From: CAXWPM01 sp965206125
Lineage (GTDB): Bacteria; Acidobacteriota; Terriglobia; 20CM-2-55-15
Length of the DNA stretch: 64,000 nt
Direction of reading: 5' to 3'
Assembly (NCBI GenBank): GCA_965206125.1
Contig: CBDBIN010000034.1
Span: 51,136 to 115,135 of the forward strand
Shown here one piece after another: positions 1 through 8,546 of this stretch. The notes beneath the pieces are model-generated. The model made no database searches. It saw nothing but the letters and a program-made list of their open reading frames with translations, and was not told the DNA's origin. How positions within the stretch are numbered: the first letter of the stretch is position 1; each line of letters starts with the position of its first letter. A program made the translations under genes and the position numbers.

Positions 1-4
1 GGCC

Positions 5-856
5 GTGGCCCAACGAGGCCGACGGGGTCGCGATCGAGACACCGTTCCCGAAGGGTCACGCGTCCAGTACAAGACTTTCCGCAGCGAGATACTGGGACGC
101 CAACTTGGCTACTCCCTCTACCTGCCGCCGTCCTACGAAGGAAGCGATCGCGACTATCCGTTCCTGCTGTTCCTGCACGGAGCCAACGAAAACGAGCGTC
201 GTTGGAGCACACGTGGGATGACCGATCTCATGCTGGACCGGATGATCGCCGAGGGCGAACTCGGTGAGTTCATCGTCGCGATTCCCTTCGGCGCCAACAG
301 CTTTTACACGAATTCGGCGTCGGGCCAACGTTGGGAGGACATGATCACGGAAGAGTTCATCCCAATGATCGAGTCGACCACTCGGACGCCGGGCACGCGA
401 GCGTCGCGAGCGGTCAGCGGTATTTCGATGGGGGGCTACGGTGCTCTCAAGCTGGCGATGAAGCATCCCGACACGTTCGGCGCGGTCAGCGCTCACAGCG
501 CGATGCTGATTGACGACTTCGCTCAGGCAGCGGCGACGATCAGGCGGGCACAGGGCTATTACATGCTCTTCGACGACATCTTCGACATATCGAACGACCT
601 ATCGCACTGGGATGAGAACAATCCCCTGGGGCTCGCTCGGGAGAACGATGGGCTGGATTCGCTGAAGATCTACTTTGACTGCGGTACCGAGGACGAGTAC
701 GGGTTCTTCGTCGGCGCCAGGCAGTTGAGCCAGGTTCTCGACGACCGCGGCATCGAGCACGAGTTCCATCTGTACCCGGGCAGGCACGGTTGGGACTATG
801 CGCGCCGGCATACGGCCGCATCGCTCAAGTTTCATTGGAACGCGTTTAGTCGGTAG
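5..856 (+). CDS. Esterase-D-like alpha/beta hydrolase (probably 5'-truncated by window edge)
   Basis: Serine hydrolase of the putative esterase / esterase D class, expected to cleave an ester bond of unknown substrate. Visible features are the oxyanion-hole strand ending LLFLHGANE (about residue 55), the nucleophile elbow GISMGGYG with Ser141, an acidic stretch DCGTEDEYG (about 226) as likely source of the catalytic Asp, and GRHGWDY with His261. The first readable start is a GTG five bases into the window. The frame is open to the edge and the N-terminus is basic, so the true start (perhaps with a signal peptide) may lie outside. Downstream is a short hairpin. Substrate cannot be inferred from context. 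Confidence 0.85.
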   Translation: MAQRGRRGRDRDTVPEGSRVQYKTFRSEILGRQLGYSLYLPPSYEGSDRDYPFLLFLHGANENERRWSTRGMTDLMLDRMIAEGELGEFIVAIPFGANSFYTNSASGQRWEDMITEEFIPMIESTTRTPGTRASRAVSGISMGGYGALKLAMKHPDTFGAVSAHSAMLIDDFAQAAATIRRAQGYYMLFDDIFDISNDLSHWDENNPLGLARENDGLDSLKIYFDCGTEDEYGFFVGARQLSQVLDDRGIEHEFHLYPGRHGWDYARRHTAASLKFHWNAFSR

Positions 857-862
857 TGATCG

Positions 863-880
863 AGCGGGTCCCGACCCGCT
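863..880. terminator. Hairpin after esterase gene
   Basis: Self-complementary AGCGGGTCCCGACCCGCT lies 6 bp after the esterase stop codon. It can form a GC-rich stem but has no following T tract, so it is a weak intrinsic terminator candidate or a repeat remnant. Confidence 0.4.
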
Positions 881-945
881 ACCCCTCGCGGCTCCGACCC
901 CGTCGCTACCGCTCCGGGTTCTGACCATCTGAACAAGAACACGCC

Positions 946-951
946 TATAAT
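946..951 (+). promoter_or_regulatory. -10 box TATAAT of a putative leaderless promoter
   Basis: A consensus TATAAT ends 9 nt before GTG 961, and no Shine-Dalgarno lies between them. It overlaps the ATG at 950, so that ATG is unlikely to be transcribed. The same geometry is seen at mqnE (25493-25498) and rrf2 (9366-9371). Confidence 0.55.
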
Positions 952-2092
952 GGCCCGGTTGTGCGAGTCGTCGAGTTTCAGTTCCAACCTATTGAGTTCG
1001 ATCCAACGGCAGACCGCGCCCAGCTCTTTCGAATCCCTGCCTCGACGATCCGGCGTCTTCCGGGTCTTCGACCTCCATGACAATCTCATCCTCCTGGAGA
1101 AAACGCACGACCTCGCCCGCCGAATAGATCGTTTCTACAATTCGGAGCAGCGCGACGGACGGACGCTCGACCTTCGGAAGATTACCGGGCGTATAGAGTT
1201 CTGCCGGACCGACTCGCCGCTGGAAACGCTCTACTTGCTCTACCTTGAACGGCGGCGGTGGTTCCCCGACACCTACCGTAGGATGAGGACGTTTCCGCTC
1301 TTCCGGCTGATGAAGATCAACCTGCGTCAGCGGTTTCCGCGCATCTATGCCAGCAGGCAGATCAAGGACGGCGTCGACTACTTTGGCCCCTTTCTCAGCC
1401 GCGCCCAGCTGGAGAACCTCAAGACGACACTGGAGCGGACGTTCAAGCTTCGCCCATGTCTCTACAACATCCGCGGCAACGATCCGTACCCCGACTGCCT
1501 CTATTTCCAGATGCACACATGTTCCAGGCCGTGCAACGGAGACATCGACCGAGCCGCATATCTCGACGACGTGAAGGACGCCATCGCGTTCGTTCAGGGA
1601 CGGGACGACGACGTCACCGGACCAATACTCGAACGGATTCGTATGTTGTCGGAGGCGACCCGCTTCGAGGACGCAGAGCACGCGAGGCGGCGGCTGGAGA
1701 GGATTCATCGTGCCAGAAAGCAGCACCGCGACACGTTCTTCGACGTGCGCCGGTTCGACTTCGTCATCGTGATGGAATCGGACTCGGTCAAGCGCCGGAA
1801 GATAGCCCTCGTTCGAGCAGGCCATATCGTCAATCTCGAGGAGCATACGACCGATGAACTCGCCAGCGGCTTTGAGGATTGGCTAGAAGATCGCCTGAGA
1901 CAAGAAGTCCCGGAGCGGGGAACGGATCGGCAGTACGATGAGTTTTGTCTCGTGTCCAATTACATTATCCGTCCCGTCAAGAGCGTTCAGATCGTCCGGC
2001 TGGCCGGAGACCCCGCCGAAACCGCGGCCGTCATAACCCGAAACCTCAATACACGGAAGAAGAAGAAAACCGATGCTGATATTGTCGCGTGA
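950..2092 (+). CDS. UvrC N-terminal-half homologue (degenerate GIY-YIG, Cys cluster, UVR motif), probable frameshift near 1050
   Basis: Resembles the N-terminal half of excinuclease subunit UvrC without the RNase H-like and HhH parts. In the open frame (380 aa), residues 35-63 match a GIY-YIG core, but GVY is GVF and YVGK is LLEK, so the catalytic tyrosines are missing. Four cysteines (170, 183, 191, 195) have nearly the spacing of the E. coli UvrC iron-sulphur ligands. A UVR helix pair follows at about 223-258. The serine-rich first 30 residues look out of frame. From GTG 961 another frame gives a family-like start containing FDPTADRAQLFRIPA, which joins GVFRVFD if one C is removed from 1050-1051. 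I therefore infer a true start at 961 with a one-base frameshift. Function is probably DNA-repair related but non-nucleolytic. Confidence 0.75.
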   Translation: MARLCESSSFSSNLLSSIQRQTAPSSFESLPRRSGVFRVFDLHDNLILLEKTHDLARRIDRFYNSEQRDGRTLDLRKITGRIEFCRTDSPLETLYLLYLERRRWFPDTYRRMRTFPLFRLMKINLRQRFPRIYASRQIKDGVDYFGPFLSRAQLENLKTTLERTFKLRPCLYNIRGNDPYPDCLYFQMHTCSRPCNGDIDRAAYLDDVKDAIAFVQGRDDDVTGPILERIRMLSEATRFEDAEHARRRLERIHRARKQHRDTFFDVRRFDFVIVMESDSVKRRKIALVRAGHIVNLEEHTTDELASGFEDWLEDRLRQEVPERGTDRQYDEFCLVSNYIIRPVKSVQIVRLAGDPAETAAVITRNLNTRKKKKTDADIVA

Positions 2093-3047
2093 AGACGTCA
2101 TGAAAGTGCTCCCGCACGCGGAACTGTTCGGGGCCCTCGAAGAAGGGTTCGGGATGCTCACCGCCGGCGAATGTGAGATGCCCCTGCGAACCGTCATCGA
2201 AATGAACAAGTTCGACGGCGTGTCGTTGTTCATGCCCGCCTACGGGGAAACCGTCGGGTCGACCGGTCTCAAGCTCGTTACGGTCATGAACCAGAATCCG
2301 TCGAAAAACCTGCCTCTGATCCATTCCGTTTACGTCTACGTGAGCACGGACACGGGCGAAGTGCTCAGCCTGATGGACGCGGAGTTTCTGACATCAGCAC
2401 GGACGGCTGCGGCCTCCGCGCTCGCGACCGATCAAGTCGGCAAGTCGGACGGACGCGTTTTCGGTATTTTCGGGACGGGAGTGCAGGCGTGGGGACACGT
2501 AGAGGCTTTCACAACGCTGTTCAATATCGACGAAATCCTGATCTTCTCCTTCACTCCGGAGCTGGGGGCAGAATTCAAGAACCGTCTCGACCAAAGCTTC
2601 GACATCCCGACATCCGTGGTCGAGCGCGCTGAGCTCAAGCGGGCCGACATCGTGTGTACCTGCACGACCAACCCCGAGCCGCTGTTCAAGCTCGAGGACC
2701 TCAAGCCTGGCGTGCACATCAACGCCATGGGCGCGTACCGGCCCGACACGCGAGAGATCGGGACGGATGTCGTCGCGGCTTCGACGCTGATCGTGGACTC
2801 GTACGAAGGCGCGCTGGCGGAAGCCGGCGAACTCGTCATTCCGATCGAGGAGGGAGCCATCACGCGCGATCACATCTACGCTTCCCTCGATGAACTGGTG
2901 TCGGGAAAGAAATCGGCCCCGCCCGACGCCGCTTCAAGGGTCACGCTGTTTAAATCCCTCGGAATGGCGATGGAAGACCTGGTTGCCGCGAACCTCGCCT
3001 ACCGGAACGCGAAGACGAAGGGCATCGGGACTGAGATCAGGCTCTAG
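2073..3047 (+). CDS. Ornithine cyclodeaminase / mu-crystallin family protein
   Basis: NAD(P)-dependent Rossmann protein of the OCD/mu-crystallin family, 324 aa, normal length. Members include ornithine cyclodeaminase, alanine dehydrogenase and ketimine reductases, so the substrate is open. Visible features are the N-terminal substrate domain with MPLRTVIE (about 30) and GLKLVTV (about 65), a SARTAAASALA helix (about 108), and the nucleotide-binding loop GIFGTGVQAWGH (about 130). The start overlaps the end of the UvrC-like gene by 20 bp, so the two are probably cotranscribed. A half copy of the dispersed repeat begins 2 bp after the stop. Confidence 0.85.
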   Translation: MLILSREDVMKVLPHAELFGALEEGFGMLTAGECEMPLRTVIEMNKFDGVSLFMPAYGETVGSTGLKLVTVMNQNPSKNLPLIHSVYVYVSTDTGEVLSLMDAEFLTSARTAAASALATDQVGKSDGRVFGIFGTGVQAWGHVEAFTTLFNIDEILIFSFTPELGAEFKNRLDQSFDIPTSVVERAELKRADIVCTCTTNPEPLFKLEDLKPGVHINAMGAYRPDTREIGTDVVAASTLIVDSYEGALAEAGELVIPIEEGAITRDHIYASLDELVSGKKSAPPDAASRVTLFKSLGMAMEDLVAANLAYRNAKTKGIGTEIRL

Positions 3048-3048
3048 C

Positions 3049-3065
3049 AGCCAGCGGCAGAAGTC
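3049..3065. repeat. Half copy of dispersed AGCCCGTGG-AAGTC repeat end
   Basis: AGCCAGCGGCAGAAGTC matches the terminal sequence of the dispersed palindromic repeat (compare 15972-15988 and 51609 onward) with a few changes. It lies immediately after the OCD gene, in the gap before the convergent cvpA. Confidence 0.5.
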
Positions 3066-3132
3066 TTGATGGCCCGCGTTACGGCGACGTCGCGCCAGAC
3101 AGAACCGGGGGCGGTGCGCAGGGCTCGGTCGA

Positions 3133-3672
3133 TCACAGATTCTCGTCCCACCATCTTTCAATTTCCTGGTAGCCGATCAGGAACTTCGCTTTGAGTTCGA
3201 AGGGCGTCAGGACCGCAACAGCCCGGGAGCCGGGCAGGAAAAACGGCGACAACTGAGAGGCCCGCACGACATCGGACTGGACTTCGAAAGACGTCAGGAC
3301 CAGAAAAATCACAGAACCCAGCAGCCACCCCCGAACAAAGCCGAACCCACCACCGAGCACACGGTCGACCCACTCGATTCGTGCAAACTCGAAGAACTTG
3401 TATGTAAGCCGGATCAGGGTGAATCCTAGGATCAGAACCCCTACGAACAAAAGCGAGAATCCAAGGAATAGGGCAAGGTTCTCGGTCCTGGCCACATCCT
3501 TGAACAACATCCCGAGATCCCTGTACAACCACGCCGCCAGCAGGATAGCCGCGACCAGGGTGATCAGTCCGAGGACTTCCCGGACGAACCCTCTCATGGC
3601 GCTCATCACCACGGAATACAGGACGATCCCCAATACGATCCAGTCCAACAGATTAAAATCCACGATCGACAT
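3133..3672 (-). CDS. cvpA: CvpA family membrane protein
   Basis: Inner-membrane protein of the CvpA (colicin V production) family, 179 aa. Four hydrophobic helices are visible, at about residues 7-25, 30-48, 66-90 and 108-128. The N-terminus NLLDWIVLGIVLYS and the GFVREVLGL segment are typical of the family. CvpA homologues often neighbour purine genes (purF in E. coli), and here the gene starts 6 bp after purC on the same strand, so it is almost certainly in one operon with it. Biochemical role is unresolved for the family; envelope homeostasis is the usual suggestion. Confidence 0.85.
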   Translation of the reverse strand: MSIVDFNLLDWIVLGIVLYSVVMSAMRGFVREVLGLITLVAAILLAAWLYRDLGMLFKDVARTENLALFLGFSLLFVGVLILGFTLIRLTYKFFEFARIEWVDRVLGGGFGFVRGWLLGSVIFLVLTSFEVQSDVVRASQLSPFFLPGSRAVAVLTPFELKAKFLIGYQEIERWWDENL

Positions 3673-3678
3673 CGTCAG

Positions 3679-4563
3679 CTAACGGAGTTCGAGTCCGGTC
3701 AGGCGTCTGAACGCTTCCACGTACTTGGCGCCGGTCGAGGTGACGACACCTTCGGGCAGTTCGGGGCCCGGCGGCTGTTTGTCCCAGTCGACCTCTTCGA
3801 GGTAGTTGCGAACAAATTGCTTGTCGAACGACGGCTGCGATCGGCCGGGCTCGTATTCGTCGGCGGGCCAGAAGCGCGACGAATCCGGGGTCAGCATCTC
3901 GTCGACGATGGTGATTCTCCCGTCGATCACCCCGAATTCGAACTTGGTGTCGCAGATGATGATCCCACGCTGAGCAGCGAACGCTGCCGCCCGGTTGTAG
4001 ACATCGAGCGACAGGTCTTTCAGTGCCTGAACGTTGTCTGCGCCGATGATATCCGCAGCCTGGGACTCGGATATGTTCTCGTCGTGCCCCGTCGCCGCCT
4101 TGGTTGCCGGCGTGAAAATCGGCTCGGAAAGCTTCACCGATTCGACAAGGTCGTCAGGCAGCGTGATGCCGCATAACTTGCCCGTCTTCTTGTAATCCTT
4201 CCATCCGGATCCGGTCAGGTACCCCCTCACGACGCACTCGACCGGAAACACTTCGGCTCGCTTCACGAGCAGGGATCGTCCCTCGATCTGCTCGCGGAAG
4301 GCGCGGACTTCCTCCGGATACTCCTCGACATCGCTGGTGATGACGTGATTCGGAACGACGTCCTTGAAATGATCGAACCAGAAACACGACATCTGCGTCA
4401 ATACCTTCCCCTTGTTCGGAATAGGCGTCGGAAGCACGACATCGAAGGCGGACAATCGGTCGGTGGCGATGAACAGCAGCGCATCGCCCACATCGTAAAT
4501 ATCGCGGACTTTCCCGCGAGCATGGAACTTGAGGCCGTGAAGCTCGGTCTGAATCAGAATCAT
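3679..4563 (-). CDS. purC: Phosphoribosylaminoimidazole-succinocarboxamide synthase (SAICAR synthetase)
   Basis: ATP-dependent ligation of aspartate to CAIR to give SAICAR, in de novo purine synthesis. The 294-aa length matches the longer SAICAR synthetase class rather than the 240-aa E. coli type. Visible motifs are GKVRDIYDVGD (about 17), TDRLSAFDVVLPTPIP (about 34), ECVVRGYLTGSGWK (about 108), CDTKFEFG (about 204) and DEMLTPDSSRFW (about 221). It sits between smc (105 bp upstream) and cvpA (6 bp downstream). Confidence 0.97.
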   Translation of the reverse strand: MILIQTELHGLKFHARGKVRDIYDVGDALLFIATDRLSAFDVVLPTPIPNKGKVLTQMSCFWFDHFKDVVPNHVITSDVEEYPEEVRAFREQIEGRSLLVKRAEVFPVECVVRGYLTGSGWKDYKKTGKLCGITLPDDLVESVKLSEPIFTPATKAATGHDENISESQAADIIGADNVQALKDLSLDVYNRAAAFAAQRGIIICDTKFEFGVIDGRITIVDEMLTPDSSRFWPADEYEPGRSQPSFDKQFVRNYLEEVDWDKQPPGPELPEGVVTSTGAKYVEAFRRLTGLELR

Positions 4564-4610
4564 GGGATCTAAGTCGAATCCTTCCAGAATTATGGGTGAG
4601 TCAAATCTGC

Positions 4611-4638
4611 GAGCGCCGCGGAAAGTCCAGCGGCGCTC
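4611..4638 (-). terminator. Stem-loop between smc and purC
   Basis: GAGCGCCGC and GCGGCGCTC form a perfect 9-bp stem around a 10-nt loop, 31 bp downstream of the smc stop codon. There is no strong T tract, so it could be a partial terminator, a processing site or a repeat fragment. The same GCGCTC/GAGCGC core is inside the dispersed repeat. Confidence 0.45.
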
Positions 4639-4668
4639 TTCAAATGGTGGACGGCGCCGGTGTCGTTG

Positions 4669-7600
4669 TCAATTCAATCTTACGGAAACGACCTTCGAGA
4701 TTCCCGGCTCCTCCATCGTGACACCGTACAGCTGGTTGGCCGTTTCCATCGTCCGCTTGCTGTGCGTGACGACGATGAACTGAGTATCCTGGCTCATCGT
4801 ACGTATCATGCCGGCAAAACGATCGATGTTGGCATCGTCAAGGGGCGCATCGACCTCATCCAGAACACAGAATGGGCTGGGCTTGAACTGGAACAGCGCG
4901 ATCACAAGAGCTAACGCTGTCAGCGCTTTCTCGCCGCCCGAAAGCAGCAGAACGTTCTGGAGCTTCTTGCCAGGTGGCTGCGCAATTATCTCGACTCCCG
5001 CGTCGGCTGATTCCGCCTCCTCGATAAGACGCAGCTCTCCCTGCCCCCCGCCGAACAGACCGACAAACGATTCCTTGAAACGCGCGTTGATCTGCCCAAA
5101 GGCGTGGCTGAACTGCTGTTGGCAGACCGAGTCGATCTCGTCGATCGCCTGGGTCGTATCGCGGATCGAATCCAGCAGGTCCTGGCGCTGGCCTGTCAGA
5201 AAGTGAAACCGCACGAGTGCTTCGTCATACTCTTCGACGGCCATCATGTTCACGCTGCCCATCGCGTCGACTTTGGAGTGGAGTTCCTGGCTCTCGGACT
5301 CGCGGGCGGCCAACTCTTCGGGATTCAAGGTGTCAAAACTGTCCAGGCAGACCGACTCGATGGACTCGCCCAACTCGCTGTGACAAAGACTGATTAGATG
5401 CTTGAGATCCGAGTCGATCTGGTTCCGCTCGATCTCCCGCTCGTTGTGTTTGTCCTTGAACGAATCCATCCCCGAACGGGCATCGTCCCACTTGGCCTCG
5501 GCCTCGTGAAGCTCTTTCCTCAGGTCGGCCAGCCGGTCTACGGCAGACTCGATCCGACGGGCAAGGTCGTCACGCAAGGCCGCCAGACGTTCGCGGGACT
5601 CCTCGTCGGATGCGATCGATGCGAGCGCAGCGGCCTTTTGCGCGGCTGCGCCCGAAATCTGACCCTCGATGTGCCTGTGGCGTTCCTCCAATTCGGCCGT
5701 CCGTTCCCGGACGGCGGCAAGGTCACGTCCCTGGCTCTCGTTGCGTTCCTCAAGGACGGCCAGGCCCGAGCGAAGTTCCGTGAGCTTCGACGCCTCCAGC
5801 TCGATTTCTTCGCGCAGGGACTCGCTGTTGGCCGTGCGAGTCTTCAGTTCAAGTTCGATAGCCCGCTTGCTGGCGGCAACCTCCACCGTCTCGGCCTCGG
5901 CGGCTTCCATGGCGGCCACGAGGTCTCCACGTTCCTCGACGAACCGTGCGATCTCGGATCGGACGGTCGCCAGCCGCTCCTCGGTGCGCTCGAGCTCGGT
6001 TCCGAGCGCACGCAATCCATGATCGAGCCCCAACGCTTCTTTCTCCGCCTCCTGAAGCCTCGTTTCCAGATCGTGCCCGAGTTGTTCGGTAGTGTCGACC
6101 CGCTCGGCGAGCTCGCCGACCTGGGCCGTAGCCTCCCGGGCCTCGCGTCGCGCCCGCTCAATTCGGCGGTCGAGGTCGCGAATTTCGCGTTTCAAGGAAA
6201 GCGGCCCGTGTCCGGAGCGCTCTCCCCAGCTAATCAGGCGGTCGCGGACGACCTCTCCACTGCGCGCCACGAAGGTCTTGCCCGCGTGCCGTTCCGACAG
6301 TTCCCAAGCTCGTTCGAGGTCGTCAACGATGTACATTCCGGAGATCCGGAGAGCAAAGGAGTGGAGCCGCGCATCCAGCCGAACGACATCCGCAACGGGC
6401 TGCGCGCCGGGAACGGCGTCCGGCGTGTAGACAGAATCCCGGTCAGGGTCCAGAACGAAGAAATCCAGACGGCCACGCGTCGCATCGCGAACGATCGAGA
6501 GCGATTTTTCCGCATGGAGCAGATCCTGGACGACGACATACTGCAGCTCGGCAGGGAGCAAGTCCTCGACGATCGCTTCGTAATCGCGTTCCACCTCGAC
6601 GAAGTCGGCAACGATGCCCACCGGTTCCCACTCTTCGTCGCGGATATGGTTGAAGAACTGCTGCACCGACTCGGTGCCGTAGGCCCGGTCGAGTGACAGT
6701 TCGCGTATGGTCTCGAGGCGATGGCGGATTGCCTCCTCCCTTGATCGTGCCTCGTCGGCGGCCCGTTGGCCGGTCTCCAGCTCGACCCGAAGCGTATCGA
6801 GACTCTGTCGCGTCTCGGACCGCTCCCGCGCCAGATGCCCGATTTCGGACTGTCGCGTGGACCGTTCCAGCTCGGCCGCCTGCAGTTTCGCAAGGCAGCC
6901 TTCCTCGGTGTCTCGGGCTTCCTGCTCTTCGGCGCGCACATGGGAGGCCTGCGCATCGAGACGCCGCAGAAGCTCTCGACGGCTCGAAAACTCGTTGCCG
7001 ATCTGCGCCTCCCGGCCGACCACTTCGAATTGCCGTTCCCTGAACTCAGCGATCGACCGCTCCTCATCCTTCCTCCGGGTCGACAGGTCGGCCAGGACAT
7101 CCCGGCAGCGCTCGAACTCCAGGCGGACCTCCTCAAGGTCCCGGCCGATCTCTTCCAGCTTCCGGATGCTTGTCTCGATCTCTGAACGGCGATCCTCCAA
7201 CTCGCGGCCGCTGCGATCACGCTCGATGTTGAGCTCGCGGTTTCGCTCATCCAGAGACCGGACCTGGTCCCCGGCCCGCTCGATACGCTGTTGGGCTTTT
7301 TCCAGATCCAGTTGGGAAGCCAACTGCTTCTCCCGGGTTTCCTCGAGGAGTGCTTCCTGGTCTTGGAGCTCGCCGCGGCAACGGTGGACATGGCCGTCCA
7401 ACTCGCCGATCGCTTCTTCGAGCTCCTGTCCCTCTCGGGCCATCCCCGCAAGGGCCGCCGACACGCGGTCCTGACCATCGATCAGCAGTTCCGCCCGAGT
7501 CGAGAACACGCCGGCCAGCAGCTCCCGCAAGCGCTTCTTCACTGTGCGGAAACGACGGGCCTTCGATGCCTGACGCTTGAGTGAATTGCACTGACGTTCG

Positions 7601-8214
7601 ACCTCGACCAGGATGTCGTGGACCCGTGCCAGGTTCCTTCGGGCCCCTTCGAGGCGTGATTCGGCCAGCTTTCGCTTCGCCTTGAACTTGGTGACTCCGG
7701 CAGCCTCCTCGATCAGGGTGCGTCGCTCGGTCGGGCGGGCGCCGAGGATCTGGCCGATACGTCCCTGCTCGATGATGGCGTAGCTGTTCGGGCCCAGACC
7801 GGTACCCATGAAAATGTCCTGGATGTCGCGCAGGCGGCACGGACGTCCGTTCAGAAGATACTGGCTCTCGCCGGAACGATACAGGCGGCGCTGTACCATC
7901 ATTTCGATGAGCCCCGGCGGCGGACCTCCGTTGCTATGCGGAGGATTGTCGTCCACCAAAGAGATAGTGACCTCCGCCATCCCCAGCGGCGCTCTGCTCT
8001 GGGTGCCGTTGAAGATGACGTCCTCCATCGACTTACCGCGCAGGGAACGCGCCCTCTGTTCTCCCAGCACCCAGGCGACAGCATCGGAAATGTTGCTCTT
8101 GCCGCAGCCGTTCGGGCCGACGACCGCGGTGATGGCCTGGCCGCTGACAGAGATCTCCGAGCGGTCGTAGAACGACTTGAACCCTATCATCTCGATGCTA
8201 CGCAGTTTCAACAC
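4669..8214 (-). CDS. smc: Chromosome segregation SMC ATPase
   Basis: Structural maintenance of chromosomes protein, 1181 aa, the usual full length. It forms the condensin-like SMC-ScpAB complex that organises and segregates the chromosome. Walker A GPNGCGKS is at 33-40. Two long charged coiled coils flank a hinge at roughly 515-680. The C-terminal head carries the signature LLLSGGEKAL (about 1089) and Walker B FCVLDEVDAPLDDAN (about 1115). Translation starts at a GTG followed by TTG, with a purine-rich GGGAGCAGGGAC upstream. It is first in a smc-purC-cvpA run; no scpA or scpB is in the window. Confidence 0.97.
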   Translation of the reverse strand: MLKLRSIEMIGFKSFYDRSEISVSGQAITAVVGPNGCGKSNISDAVAWVLGEQRARSLRGKSMEDVIFNGTQSRAPLGMAEVTISLVDDNPPHSNGGPPPGLIEMMVQRRLYRSGESQYLLNGRPCRLRDIQDIFMGTGLGPNSYAIIEQGRIGQILGARPTERRTLIEEAAGVTKFKAKRKLAESRLEGARRNLARVHDILVEVERQCNSLKRQASKARRFRTVKKRLRELLAGVFSTRAELLIDGQDRVSAALAGMAREGQELEEAIGELDGHVHRCRGELQDQEALLEETREKQLASQLDLEKAQQRIERAGDQVRSLDERNRELNIERDRSGRELEDRRSEIETSIRKLEEIGRDLEEVRLEFERCRDVLADLSTRRKDEERSIAEFRERQFEVVGREAQIGNEFSSRRELLRRLDAQASHVRAEEQEARDTEEGCLAKLQAAELERSTRQSEIGHLARERSETRQSLDTLRVELETGQRAADEARSREEAIRHRLETIRELSLDRAYGTESVQQFFNHIRDEEWEPVGIVADFVEVERDYEAIVEDLLPAELQYVVVQDLLHAEKSLSIVRDATRGRLDFFVLDPDRDSVYTPDAVPGAQPVADVVRLDARLHSFALRISGMYIVDDLERAWELSERHAGKTFVARSGEVVRDRLISWGERSGHGPLSLKREIRDLDRRIERARREAREATAQVGELAERVDTTEQLGHDLETRLQEAEKEALGLDHGLRALGTELERTEERLATVRSEIARFVEERGDLVAAMEAAEAETVEVAASKRAIELELKTRTANSESLREEIELEASKLTELRSGLAVLEERNESQGRDLAAVRERTAELEERHRHIEGQISGAAAQKAAALASIASDEESRERLAALRDDLARRIESAVDRLADLRKELHEAEAKWDDARSGMDSFKDKHNEREIERNQIDSDLKHLISLCHSELGESIESVCLDSFDTLNPEELAARESESQELHSKVDAMGSVNMMAVEEYDEALVRFHFLTGQRQDLLDSIRDTTQAIDEIDSVCQQQFSHAFGQINARFKESFVGLFGGGQGELRLIEEAESADAGVEIIAQPPGKKLQNVLLLSGGEKALTALALVIALFQFKPSPFCVLDEVDAPLDDANIDRFAGMIRTMSQDTQFIVVTHSKRTMETANQLYGVTMEEPGISKVVSVRLN

Positions 8215-8546
8215 GGCCCGTCCCTGCTCCCTTCAGTGGCAACATCCCAAACGCACAGCCAGCGCCGGGACACGCTCTGAAGCGGTCCTCTTCTAGTCGA
8301 CCGACGACCTCGAACGACAGGTTTCCTGTTTGTCCGGCTCATAGCTAGCATCTCACCGGATAAGACAGATCGGGTCCCTCCCGGCCCCGGGACACCGACT
8401 CGTCCGCAATCTCGGGAAACTGCCTTCTGGAATGCATCACACAGACCCGTGAACCTCATTCGAGAATAATATATTCGGTATTGGTAACGTTTTCTCGGTT
8501 CCAGGTTCTAACGGTCTTTACAAGGTTCGACGTTCAGGGAGGAGAG
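8215..8546. other. Divergent intergenic region smc / gntR
   Basis: 332 bp without a convincing gene. It separates two divergent genes and must carry both promoters. The clearest feature is an AT-rich stretch at 8466-8480 (AATAATATATTC), unusual in this GC-rich sequence and 70-80 bp before the gntR start. No strong -35/-10 pair or clear GntR operator palindrome could be assigned by eye. Confidence 0.5.

Noticed and set aside
5398..6696. 432-aa open frame on the plus strand opposite smc
   Set aside because: It is a complementary-strand shadow of the smc coiled coil, with no ribosome site or recognisable domain, while smc is unmistakable.
8475..8495. FadR/GntR operator around GGTATTGGTAACG
   Set aside because: It looks like a palindrome at first but the half sites do not pair (no ACC partner at the right distance), so no operator is claimed.
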